This document shows positions 35,466 through 46,215 of a stretch of 64,000 bases of DNA, in pieces (positions within the stretch are counted from its first letter, which is position 1; every line of letters starts with the position of its first letter). The notes below the pieces were generated by a model. It saw only the letters and a program-made list of their open reading frames with translations. It was not told the origin of the DNA and searched no databases. The DNA comes from Parasponia andersonii (taxonomy: Eukaryota; Streptophyta; Magnoliopsida; Rosales; Cannabaceae): positions 56,892-120,891 of the forward strand of contig JXTB01000793.1 in assembly GCA_002914805.1 (NCBI GenBank), given 5' to 3'. The position numbers and the translations under genes were made by a program.

Positions 35466-35480
35466 AGTTGCTATCAGAGC
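35466..35480 (+). other. Tekay primer binding site
   Basis: GTTGCTATCAGAGCG directly follows the LTR. Compared with the initiator-Met site TTGGTATCAGAGC it has one change, G to C. Confidence 0.8.
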
Positions 35481-35591
35481 GGGTATCCTGCCATCCTACC
35501 TCGCATCCATCCGCAACATTTTAGACAACTCAAGTAAGTAGAATTTTGCTTAGTACATTATTTAACCTCAAGAACATATTATGTAATAGTA

Positions 35592-36455
35592 ATGGATGCC
35601 CCAATAATCGACATTCTGATGGACCGAGAGATTGTTAAACCTCAACTTTTTGGAGCCGCAGCAGTGGCTGCCTTTAGAATAGGACGACCACCATATTACT
35701 TGGGAGAAACTACACCCGAAATGTTAGGGAATTGACTTCATGAAACGGAATAACTTTTACGAGTATGTCGTATCCAAGAGTACGAATAGACCACTATTGT
35801 AATCATGCAACTACGAAATAATGCTCGAGTATGATGGTGAGCATCAGGACACATTGTAGACAATATGAGTTGGGAAACGTTTTACAGATTAATTATAGCA
35901 AGCTTTTCACAAATAGAATACCATAACAATCCAATAGAGATTTCAACAACAGAGACGCAACTACAAGAACAAGCTTTTGACTTTGTGAGAAATAGATGGG
36001 AATCCCGGCCTGGCGAATCTATGGAAGAATATAACATCCGTTTTTCCGAGAAAGTTGTTCGCTTATTCCCTCCCATATGGCCTAATGGTATCCTGCTTAT
36101 GACCTATTGGAATGGAGTCCTAAGTCATATCCGAAGATGCATGCGGAACCAACTTATTGATATGAATCTCGAACGCATTAGTTCAGAGGCAATTCATGCG
36201 GAAGAGGAATATCAAAAGGAAATGGAACAAAGTATGGCTGAAGGTTCATCTCGCAAGAATGCCACAAGAACATCTCCCCAACAAGGAGACCTAAGAGAAG
36301 AGCAAAGAAGGGTGCGACTACGAATAGATGCAGAGAGAACCATGCCCACCAGACAAGGACACACTATTGACAATGAGGAAGACTCTAAAGAGGACCCAGA
36401 AGAGGATCTGGAAGAAAGCCCTAGTGAACCTTCAAACACTAATAAGAGATATTAA
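35592..36455 (+). pseudogene. Extra gag-like frame upstream of Tekay gag
   Basis: One continuous phase from the ATG at 35592 to TAA at 36455, 288 codons, with five stops in its first third and fully open from 35865. It has the retrotransposon-gag pattern: a WW-like site, NMSWETFYRLIIASF, then RPGESMEEYNIRFSEKVV and RLFPPIWP, an acidic-basic tail, and no zinc knuckle. The same pattern (SWNDFIHEF ... GNMTVTEAIRKFDQLARL) occurs again in the true gag 1.2 kb downstream. Tekay elements normally have a single gag-pol frame. All five stops are one transition from sense codons. It may be an acquired or duplicated gag module of unknown role. Confidence 0.65.
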
Positions 36456-36632
36456 ATATAAGAGTAGACTAGAAATGTTTATATGTTCTTATCTTGTACC
36501 TTAATTAATGAAATAATATAATTATGAAACAATGTATGTCTTATTACTTAATTTATCCTTTTTCCTTATAATTAAAGTCGAGATAACTAATAACACCTTG
36601 AACTAATAGGAGTCAACTAAAAACAAAAAAAA

Positions 36633-37790
36633 ATGGCAAGAGGAAGAGGAAGACCATGAGCAAGTCCAATAAATGCACCTGAAGCACCTGACCTAAGCAT
36701 TCTTGTAGCTAACTTGCAATAACGACTCCAAGCTCAAGAAGAGGAGATGAGAAACCTTCGAGAGCAACTAAGGCAACAATGCCGAGAGAATGTCGAACCT
36801 CAAGTGGATAATGTGCCTCAAGAGGAAGAACCAATACTACAGCCAGAACTGGTAATACCTGATCCACATGTGGAGTGCCAAGAACTATTTATGAACGCTT
36901 CAGAAAGATGCGTCCTGCTGAGTTTGAAGGATCGACAGATCCTTAGGTGGCCGAAGAATGGTTATCGTCAATCCAAATCATCCTAGATTTTATGAACCTT
37001 AATGACTATGAAAAGGTGTTATGTGTGTCTTATGTCCTGAAAAAAGATACACGATATTGGTGGGAGACAGCCAAAATGAGAAGAAATGTTAGAAAAATAT
37101 CGTGGAATGACTTCATCCATGAATTCAACCAAAAATACTATAATCGTACGACGATGCGGGCCTAACAAAATGAATTCATTAACATCAAACAAGGGAATAT
37201 GACAGTCACCGAAGCCATACGAAAGTTCGACCAACTTGCAAGACTGTGTCCTTATTTGGTACCCACTGAAGAAGAACGAGTAAGGAGGATGCTCGAAATG
37301 TTTCGCCCTGAATTAGCAGTTGTCATTGATAGTGGTGATAACCTACTAACTACAGTTGCAGAATGTGTTGGAAGGATACTCAGAGCAGAATATCGTCTTG
37401 CCCAAGCCAAGGAAGAACGACAAAAATATTTCGAATCAAAGAAGAACCAACGTGGGAAAGCCAAACCAAATCAAGATAATAATCAAAGAGGATTTGGGAC
37501 CCAATCCGGCCATAACAAGATCCAGAACAGCAACAATAACAACCGCAATAATTATAGTGGAAAGAAGAGAATGAATAATTTTGGTGGCCAAAGAAACCAA
37601 AAAGGAGAACTTCAACAGCAAAAGAAGGCCAAGGTAGAATTTCCACCATGTCCTAAGTGTGGGAAGAAACACCCTAGAGAATGTCGTCTTGGCTCAAACA
37701 CCTATTACCTCTGTGGCAAGGAGGGTCATTATGCTAAGAACTGCTACAGTAAACAGAATCAAGCTAATCTGCCAACCACGTCTAAGCCGT
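36633..37790 (+). pseudogene. Tekay gag with two zinc-binding motifs, interrupted
   Basis: Starts MARGRGRP at 36633 and meets a stop after eight codons, another at about 36719, a frame change near 36947 and a stop at about 37163. The last part, 37199-37792, is open. Visible are the capsid pattern RYWWETAKMRRN then SWNDFIHEF, and the nucleocapsid with CPKCGKKHPRECRLG followed by the CCHC knuckle YLCGKEGHYAKNC, preceded by an Asn/Gln-rich basic linker. Confidence 0.88.
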
Positions 37791-37894
37791 AAGGACCTCA
37801 AATTCACAATATGCAGATCAAACTTGAAGGACCCCAGATTTGTCAAGGAAGATTGGAGGCACCTCCAGAAACTGCTGCCTAAGTCTACGCCTTT

Positions 37895-38442
37895 ATGAGG
37901 GAGAATGTAGATATGAGAACCTCTAATGCGGTCACAGGTCAGCTGTCTATCACCACTTAAAATGTATATGTCTTGTTTGATTCTGGTGCTACGCATTGTT
38001 TTGTGTCACATGTGTTTGCCAAAAGAATGGCTCAGAATAGTGATAGAATCACTAGAACTTTAAATGTAGCTCTACCTTCAGGAGAAACTTTGACAACGAA
38101 TTATTAAAATAAGACATGTTCCAATAATTATAGCTACTAGGGAGCTATATACTGACCTTGTCATCCTAGGAATGATTGATTATGATGTCATTCTAGGAAT
38201 GGACTTCTTAGGAAGGTATAATACTAACATTAAATATTGAAGTGGAAGAATCACGTTCAAACCTCTAGGAGAAGAAAAGTTCACTTATAATGGAGATACT
38301 AAGAAGCAACCTTGAGTGATGATCTCAGCAGTGCAAGCAAGGAGAATGTTGAGAAACGGGTGTCTAGGATATCTAGCTAATATTCTAGATAAGAGTAAAA
38401 AAGAGGCCAGAAGATGTAATCATCGTCAAGGAGTACATCGAT
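37895..38442 (+). pseudogene. Tekay aspartic protease region, interrupted
   Basis: VLFDSGATHCFVS at about 37967-38008 has the active-site triad DSG. Further on, YDVILGMDFLG is the hydrophobic-hydrophobic-Gly part of the retropepsin fold. Stops near 37960, 38104, 38240 and 38315 and indels interrupt it before RT. Confidence 0.85.
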
Positions 38443-39924
38443 ATGTTTCCTGATGATCTGCCAGGACTACCGCCAGAGCGAGAAATTTCCTTTGAGATCG
38501 AATTACTGCCTGGTACTGCCCCTATTTCCAAAGCACCTTATAGGATGGCACCTGCTGAGCTTAAAGAGCTACAAACTCAACTACAAGAGTTGTTAGACAA
38601 GGGTTTTATACGACCAAGTCACTCACCATGGGGCGCACCTGTGCTATTTATGAAGAAGAAAGATGGAACATTCAGAATGTGCATCGACTATAGAGAATTG
38701 AATAAGGTGACCATAAAGAATAAATATCCCTTGCCAAGGATAGAGGACTTGTTCGATCAATTAAAAGGAGCTGCAGTTTTCTCAAAGATCGATTTGCGAT
38801 TGGGCTATCATCAACTGAGAATTAAAGAGAGTGATTTTCCGAAGTCTGCCTTTCAAATGCGATATGGGCATTATGAGTTCTTAGTGATGTCTTTTGGGCT
38901 AACCAATGCTCTTGCGGCATTTATGGACCTGATGAATAGAATGTTCAAGGAATACTTGGACAAATTCGTCATAGTCTTTATCGATGATATCTTGATTTAC
39001 TCAAGATCTCATGAGGAACACAAACAATACCTCAAACTCGTATTACAGAAGTTAAGGGAACACCGCCTCTATGCAAAATTCTCTAAGTACGAATTCTGGC
39101 TAGACCGAGTCCATTTCTTAGGACATGTGGTTGCAAAGGAAGGAGTTGCCATAGATCCTTCGAAGATAGAGGCAGTGAACAATTAGCCAGCACCCAAAAC
39201 CGTGACTGAAGTGAGGAGTTTTTTGGGATTAACTGGCTATTACTGAAGATTTGTAGAAGGATTTTCAAAGCTCGCTGCTCCTCTCATGGCCCTTACAAAA
39301 AAAGGAAAGAAATATGAATAGACGGAGAAGTGTGAAGAAAGCTTCCAAGAGTTGAAGAATAGGCTTACCAGTGCACCTATACTTACCATCCCATCAAACG
39401 AAGAACAGTTCGACATTTATAGTGATGCATCAAAGCTGGGACTAGGAGCAGTATTAATGCAAAATGGAAAGGTCATAGCATATGGTTCTCGACAATTAAA
39501 GGAGCACGAGAAAAACTATCCAACTCATGATCTAGAACTTGCTGGTATAGTATTCGCTCTCAAACTTTGGCGACACTACTTATACGGGGCTCAATGTCGA
39601 ATCTACACCGATTATAAAAGCCTGAAGTACATATTCACTCAAAAAGAGTTAAACATGAGGCAACGTAGATGGCTTGAGTTAGTGAAGGATTATGATTGTG
39701 AAATCTTGGATCACCCGGGTAAGGCAAATAGGGTTCTAGATGCACTAAGCAGAAAAGTAACTTCAACTCTAATGTTAATAAAAGCTTTACTTAAGCCCTC
39801 ACAAGAGGATATAAAAAGTGTCGGTTTAGAGTTAATAATAGGTAAATTATCTATATTAACTCTTAAACCAAACATTTTCGAGAATATGAAGGGAACCCAA
39901 GAGCTCGATCCTGTCTTAGCATGA
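38443..39924 (+). pseudogene. Tekay RT and RNase H, three internal stops
   Basis: RT runs from [20 protein letters not shown] through [32 protein letters not shown] (first Asp), [18 protein letters not shown] and [10 protein letters not shown] (FxDD box). The usual Ala-Pro in the FGLTNAP motif is Ala-Leu here. RNase H has [11 protein letters not shown], the catalytic Glu region [19 protein letters not shown], and [10 protein letters not shown], where His is often found instead of Tyr. Stops at 39184 (TAG), 39244 (TGA) and 39318 (TAG) fall between RT and RNase H. All three are explained by C-to-T or G-to-A changes of Gln, Arg and Trp codons. Confidence 0.92.
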
Positions 39925-41298
39925 ATTAAAGAAGACATTGCAAAAGGAAAACCGACTGAGTTTAGTCTCTCTACTGATGGAATTCTCAAACTAAATGGTA
40001 GATTATGCATACCCAATGATGCCAAAATGAAGAATCAGATCCTTTCTGAGGCACACGAGACCCTTTATTCTATCCATCCAGGTGCGACAAAGATGTATAA
40101 GGATATAAAGGAACACTTTTGGTGGAATAGAAAAAAAACCGACGTTGCAAAGTATGTACAAAGGTACTTGACATGTCAAAAAGTCAAAGTTGAACACAAG
40201 CGGCATGCTGGAGAATTACAACCAATTGAAATTCTAGAGTGGAAATAGGAAAAAATTGTTATGGATTTTGTGGTTGGATTACCAAGAACGCCAGAAGGAT
40301 ACGATGCAATATGGGTGATTGTGGATCGACTAACTAAATCAGCACACTTTCTACTAATGAAAATCACTTACTCATTGGAGAAGTTAGCTGAATTAGATAT
40401 GGCTGAGATAGTCAGACTACATGGAATACCACGAAATATCATTTCTGATCGCGACAGTCGATTTACCTCCACTTTTTGGAGAAAAGTCCAACAAGCCTTA
40501 GGTACAAAGCTAAATTTTAGCACGGCTTTCTATCCTCAAACTGATGGGCAGTCAGAGCGAACCATCCAAACTTTGGAGGATATGCTTAGGGCATGCGTCA
40601 TGGACTTTAAAGGAGCATGGAATAAAAAGCTTCCATTAATAGAGTTTTCCTACAATAACAGCTACCAGGCCTCGATCAAGGTAGCACCTTATGAAGTATT
40701 TTATGGAAGAAGATGTAAATCCCCAATCCATTGGTTTGAACCAGGGGAGAAACATTTAGAAACTACTGATTTCATAAAGGAAACCATTGAAGCTATACAA
40801 AAAATTAGAAAAAGGATGGAAACTACTCAGAGTAGACAGAAAAGCTATGCAGACAAGCGGAGAACTCCATTAGAATTCCAAGTGGAAGACATAGTTTTTC
40901 TCAAAATAGCACCAATAAAGGGAGTAATGTGGTTTGGAAAGAGAGGAAAATTGAGTCCAAGATACATTGGACCATTCAAAATTTTAGAACGTATTGGAAA
41001 ATTAGCCTATAAGTTGGCTTTACCGCCTGAACTAGCATCAGTGCATAACATGTTCCATGTATCCAAGCTGAAGAAGTACATCTCAGACCCATCACATGTA
41101 TTGAAGCATGAACCTGTTGAAGTTCATGAGGACTTGACATATGAGGAGAAACCGGTAAAGATTTTGGCTCGAGAAGAAAAGACTCTTAGAAACAAGACCA
41201 TACCTTTAGTTAAGGTATTGTGGCGAAACCACAAGATGGAAGAGGCTACTTGGGAACGAGAAGAAGAGATGAAGGAACAGTACCCAGAATTATTCTAA
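39925..41298 (+). pseudogene. Tekay integrase with chromodomain
   Basis: The N-terminal zinc module (H-x3-H in HETLYSIHPG, then CQKVK, with TC-x2-C altered near 40172) is followed by a stop at 40246 and a long open frame of 345 codons. The DDE core is complete: MDFVVGLP, SDRDSRFTS and QTDGQSERTIQ. The GPFKILERIG module follows. The chromodomain is VKILAREEKTLRNKTIPLVK then LWRNHKMEEATWERE. Chromodomains steer integration to particular chromatin. Of the three gypsy integrases in the window this is the only one with the catalytic Glu intact. Confidence 0.92.
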
Positions 41299-41320
41299 TT
41301 TTCGAGGACGAAAATTTTAT

Positions 41321-41333
41321 AAGTAGGGGAGAT
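41321..41333 (+). other. Tekay polypurine tract
   Basis: AAGTAGGGGAGAT immediately precedes the 3' LTR at 41334, with the GAGGACGAAAATTT phrase common before Tekay LTRs just upstream. This primes plus-strand synthesis. Confidence 0.85.
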
Positions 41334-44300
41334 TGTCACCCCTTAGGAATCTTTAGACTTGCAATATTAGTAGAATTATTATATACTTAGTATCGAATTT
41401 TATTAAGTTTGCATTCACAAATACTTGAATTTATGTGCGTAGTATTATTTTAATGTTAAATTTTATTACGTGAGAAAACCATAGTTAATCCTCATTTTAA
41501 CTTAGAATTTCTAAGTTAGTTTTCCTTATTAATTAATTTATTTCATAATAATTATATTATGTACATCAATATAACCTAATTAGAAATGTGGCATATTTAT
41601 GTCACATTAAAATTGTTACATTTTATAACCTAAAGTTAATGGTTGCACCAAAATAGTACTATGCCATAATTTTAATGGCTAGGATTTAAGTATATAAAGA
41701 ATTAAGTAGACAAATCAATCTAAGGGTGGAAAATGAGTTATAAAAAAAGATGAAAAGTAGTAAAGTTTTACCTTAGGAAGGTAATAATTTTAAATGAGTG
41801 GAATAGAAAAGGAAAGTGATAAAGTTAATGGGTAATTTAAAAGGTAAGAAAAAAGAAAAATCATAATGTAAATGTTCTTTAGAAATTAGTGGCCATAGTT
41901 CAAAGTGGAAAACATAGACAAAACTAATTAGTAACTTTTGTCTCCAAAATAATTCAAAAGGTATAAAAAAAGATTAATATAGTGGAGACTTTCTTTAGGA
42001 GCTAGTGGTATTGGATTCCAAATAATTGAAAAAGAAGAAAAGTTAGAGACAAAGGTAGTGGATAAGTAAAAAAAATAAAGTAAAAGGTAAGGTAATGGAG
42101 TAGGAAAAGAAGATATATTGACAAATTGATAATAATGATATTTGGATTATTTAATGGAATGTGAAAGTATGTATTATTGGATACCTTTCATGGATGGCCT
42201 ATAAATAGATCATTCATTTGGCAATTCAAATATATGCTTAACCTTTCAAATTACTTAGCCAAAACTATCTTCATATTTCCAATTATTCCTTCTCAAAAAA
42301 AAAAAAAAAACTCTTTCTACCTCACTTTCTTCCAAATTCACAAGAGATACAATATTTTATCCATCGACTCTAGAAATTTAGAATTATAATCAAGAGAAGA
42401 GAACACTTAATTTTGTGATGGAGACGTAAGAAAGAAGATTCAAACTTAGAAGGTATTTATTCTCTCACCTTGCTTGTTATGTGTTTAAATAGATTATATA
42501 AAAGAATAAATAGGTAATAACATATTTGACCTACTTTAGATGTTATATAATTTATATTATATTGAGACTTATTTTGTTGATTTCTTAAGCCTCTAAATAT
42601 GAATACTTCATAATAGTAATAATAGTAAATCAAAATGACTAAACACAAAAAGTGGAAGATTTTTTTAGTGTAAGATCCTAAATAAAATATGCATGAAAAT
42701 GAACCAAACTTAATGATTTAGACTTAGATCCTTAAGAATAGATTTTTACCCATTAGAAATGCTTTCCAAAAATTAAAGATGTTTGCTCAAAAGTTGGAAG
42801 GACTAAAATGCAAAATTTTTGAGTATTTGGGTCAAAAGTGTAATTTTGACAAAATATGAGTCAAATATGTGAAAACATTATTTTAGGCAACTTTAAGACT
42901 ATTTTAAATTGTAAAAGTAAAAAGGAAGAATCTTTACAAAAAAAAAAGAATAATAAGATATAACTCAATATTTACCATTAGAGGGCATAAATGTTAGAAT
43001 TCTTAAGATTTTGAGTAAAAATGTAAATTATTAAAATTTAAAATATTGGGTTGGAAATTTGGTATAAGAATAAATAAAAAAATATATATTTTAGATCTCT
43101 ATTTGGGATAAGAAAAGATTTACTTAAATTTAAGACATGAAATCAATTATAGGAAATAAGTAATGTATGCCTCTAATTGTATTGTGCCTAAGTTTAGTGA
43201 TAGGCCTAAAAAGCGCGATCAATACCAAATAATATTTAGTCCAAGTATAATTTTAGATATTAAATTTTGTATATCCCTTAGTATGGTTGACTCAATTATT
43301 ATATTATGACCATTAATTACGAATAAAGAAATTAATCAAGAATAATTCAAAGTATTTAATGAAAAGAAATATAATTAAGGAAACTTAATTGATTTAGGAT
43401 GATATTAATTAAATCAACAACCAAATTATTGATAGAATAAAAAGATCACTATGATCAAGATTAAGGAGAATCAAATCTTATCCATCTAAGTGAAAGTATA
43501 AATTAGTTAATGAATATAGCGTGGCATTGTTTCTCAAATGTGAAGTTTTATGCTGGATCAAGACTGAGTCTTAAATGTTTTAAGCCTACTAAGTAATTAA
43601 AAGTTAAAAAAAAAAACAAAAAACAGTATAAGGCCAATTTAAATTTTCTCTAACAAATAGAGTATATATACGTCAGGGCAAACTTGGATCTAGACGTACG
43701 TAAATAACGAATGGAACTAGGACAATCATATTACGAGGTAAGTACAATTTCACTTATGGCATGGATGGTTGAAAAATATTTCATGTTTACAGTATGATAT
43801 GTTTGAATTAATTTCATGTATTAACTTGCTTTTATATTATTATTGTATGACCTATGTATAATATATGCTTATAAAGATACTTTTCCTATGCTATAAAAAA
43901 AAATGATGTATGCTTACTTTACAATGTTATCATACTTCAACATACTTTAATAAAGGAAATGCTATGATAGTTGAATACAAGTTTGGGTTCATTGAAGCGT
44001 ACCCACTCATATTAAGAAAAAACTAAATAAGATAAAGAATTTAAAGGTGTCGTACCAACCTCCACTAGGTGAGGATATCCGAGGCAAGATAAGACCGACC
44101 TCCCCTAAGTGAGGATTCCCGAGGAAAATTATGTTAAAATTATGATCGTGGGTGTTTTCAGTTAGGTAGCTCTCCTGATTCCCCATTTGGTAGTGCACAC
44201 TCGGTACGTACACCAGAACCCATAAGAAAGATAAAGGCTTTACAATCAAGAATGAGATAAAATTATGATATAATATCTTATAATAAAGCGTAAAGTAATG

Positions 44301-45099
44301 ATTTCATAAAACAACATAACTGAACTTTCAAAAAAAAAAAAAAGAGAGAATTGTTTGTTTAGAAGTAAAATATTTTGTGAGAATTTTATTGTACTTACTG
44401 AGCGAAAACTCTTATTTTATGAGTATCCATGCTATTTGTACCAAAGGAAAAAAACCTCTGATTTGATTGATGGGTTAGCTGGAATTGAGGCGGGGATGAT
44501 GCGAGGCACGAAAATGGAATACCGCCATTAAAAATTACTTCCGCATATATTTTATTATGAGACAAATGATTTCAATTATGTAAGCTTGATGTTGTTTAAA
44601 AACGTATTTATAACTTGGCATTTTATTTCGTAATGCATGATTTAATCAAATTGAACTTGAAAATATATTTCGATTTAATAGAAGTTAAACAAACATTTTT
44701 TTTAGATATAAAAGAGAAAATGTTTTGATTTAAATAAATGCAAAGCATAAGGGGTTCTGTCAAGAAGACCTAAACTGTCTAAAGAGAGCTTGAGACTTAA
44801 GTGGTCCATATGTGACCCCCCTCCTCACCTAGATGCTCTTTATGGTTGTGCATTATTTAAATCACCTTAGTAAAAAGTTTATAATCAAATTTAAATAAAG
44901 GGTACTTAACCATTGAGAAGCATTTACTTGTTTTCAAAATTTAAGTAAATTGTTAGTTATGAATATAAATCTCTTAAAAAGAAATAAAAGCAAAAAATAA
45001 AAATAAAAAAAATAATTTCATGAATTTTCAGCATCTAAATTTTTTTTTAAAAGTTAAGAAGGTAAGAAGTTAACGGTCAGAAAAATTCTGGTCATTACA
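41334..45099 (+). repeat. Tekay 3' LTR, full-length form (3.77 kb)
   Basis: Starts TGTCACCCCTTAGGAATC and ends GGTCATTACA. It contains the 41640-43330 block absent from the 5' LTR. No target duplication borders that block (left TTAATG, right ATAAAG), so I read it as original LTR lost from the other copy rather than an insertion. A clean TATA box, TATAAATAG at 42200-42208, is inside it. Confidence 0.88.
42200..42208 (+). promoter_or_regulatory. TATA box of the Tekay LTR
   Basis: TATAAATAG follows GGCC and precedes a pyrimidine-rich stretch about 70-130 bases downstream, an ordinary plant LTR promoter layout. It is present only in the 3' LTR, so transcription from this copy would run out of the element into 45 kb and beyond. 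Confidence 0.6.
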
Positions 45100-45364
45100 A
45101 GGTGTGACTATAGGAGCTCCAACCCCGTTCAAAAATATTCCCAAGACTCTACAGGCGGGTCGTCACCACAGGACGGTGGAGCGAGTCACTTGAATCTCAT
45201 CTAAACAACTAGCGAGAACAGCACCCTAGGGGCAGAGGAAGGGGCACTGAGCTAGTAAGTAGGTATTCTCACATTTAAGACTCCCGAAGGAGCTACCTAG
45301 GTTCGAACCCGCGACCTCCAATTTCCAGGTTAGCCATATTACCACTATACCACTTGTTTGGTGG
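45100..45364 (-). mobile_element. tRNA-derived SINE body (split by the Tekay element)
   Basis: On minus the head starts CCACCAAACAAGTGGTATAG with an A-box-like TGGTATAGTGG, and 35 bases on a perfect B-box GGTTCGAACC. These are the internal RNA polymerase III promoter of a tRNA-derived SINE. The body then runs to 45100 (about 265 bp) and is cut by the Tekay 3' LTR; its 3' tail is at 33325-33354. Identical 18-bp duplications border the two outer ends. Confidence 0.8.
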
Positions 45365-45382
45365 TTAATCATGTGACAAGTT
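45365..45382. repeat. Right target duplication of the split SINE
   Basis: TTAATCATGTGACAAGTT is identical to 33307-33324, 12 kb away, and abuts the SINE head. Together they show the SINE was there before the Tekay element. Confidence 0.8.
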
Positions 45383-45701
45383 AACCTAGTATATATTCAC
45401 AATATAAATATCTACATACGGTATACCTTTATAAATTATTGCTCTTAGGTGTACTTTTCATATATAAAAACTATCCAGACTTTATTTACGGGTTTGTATA
45501 AACACTTATATATATATATATATATTTGTTTTTAAAATATTTTTGAAATAAAGGTAGTAAAAGAATTGTTGTTACCTCAATTTTGCTTCCCAGTTTAATT
45601 TTCTTTTCCCATTTTATATTTAACAATTAAACAAATAAAAATAATTCAAATGTATTTTCTTCCCTCCTATGGGAAGGGTGCGTATATATTTATATGGTTT
45701 A

Positions 45702-46212
45702 TGGCACAAATGGTCCCTGAACTATCTAAATTGTGGTAATTTAGTCTTCAAATTTCAGTTATAATAATTAAGCTCTTGAACTTTTCAATTTGAAGCAATT
45801 TAATCTATAAGTTATCTAAATTGTAACTTGTTATTAAATTTAAAAAAAAAAACACACACACGTGAGGAGTATGTTGTAGTATCTGAAAGTATATTTAAAG
45901 AAAAATAAACTGAACAAAAGAATTTAAGGTAAATGAAAGATGTATTATTTATATTTTTTTTAAGGTTATTAGAGTTGCAAATTTAGAGAAAATATTTTTG
46001 TGATTATTTATTTTTATGCTTGAAATTCTCAAATTACTTTTCAAATACTTCTCACATGTATTTTTTATAAAAAATTTAACGACAAGTTAAAATTTATACA
46101 GTTCAGGTATCAAATTACCACAAATTGAAAAATTTAGGGGCTCAATTAATATAATTAAAACTTTGAGGACCAAATTACTACAAGTTGAATAGTTCAGAGA
46201 TCATTTGTGCCA
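45702..46212. mobile_element. MITE with TTA target duplication (511 bp)
   Basis: The ends TGGCACAAATGGTCCCTGAA and, reversed, TGGCACAAATGATCTCTGAA form inverted repeats that continue imperfectly for well over 100 bp around an AT-rich, non-coding core. TTA flanks both ends (45699-45701, 46213-46215). A 3-bp TTA duplication fits PIF/Harbinger (Tourist-like) elements; no transposase is encoded. Confidence 0.75.
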
Positions 46213-46215
46213 TTA

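Larger units (their letters stand above)
33355..45099 (+). mobile_element. Tekay-like chromovirus (Ty3/gypsy), inserted in a SINE
   Basis: An 11.7-kb element: 5' LTR 33355-35465, primer site, an extra gag-like frame, gag, protease, RT-RNase H, integrase with C-terminal chromodomain, polypurine tract, 3' LTR 41334-45099. The chromodomain and long LTRs point to the Tekay/Del lineage. The target duplication is AGGCA (33350-33354) against AGGTG (45100-45104); both derive from AGGCG by one CpG-type transition each. Stops in gag, RT/RNase H and integrase linkers make it inactive. The two LTRs differ by one 1.69-kb block plus scattered changes. Confidence 0.9.

Noticed and set aside
41640-43330. A separate transposon inserted in the Tekay 3' LTR
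   Set aside because: No target duplication, no inverted ends and no coding domain; it contains the LTR's TATA box, so loss from the 5' LTR is simpler.
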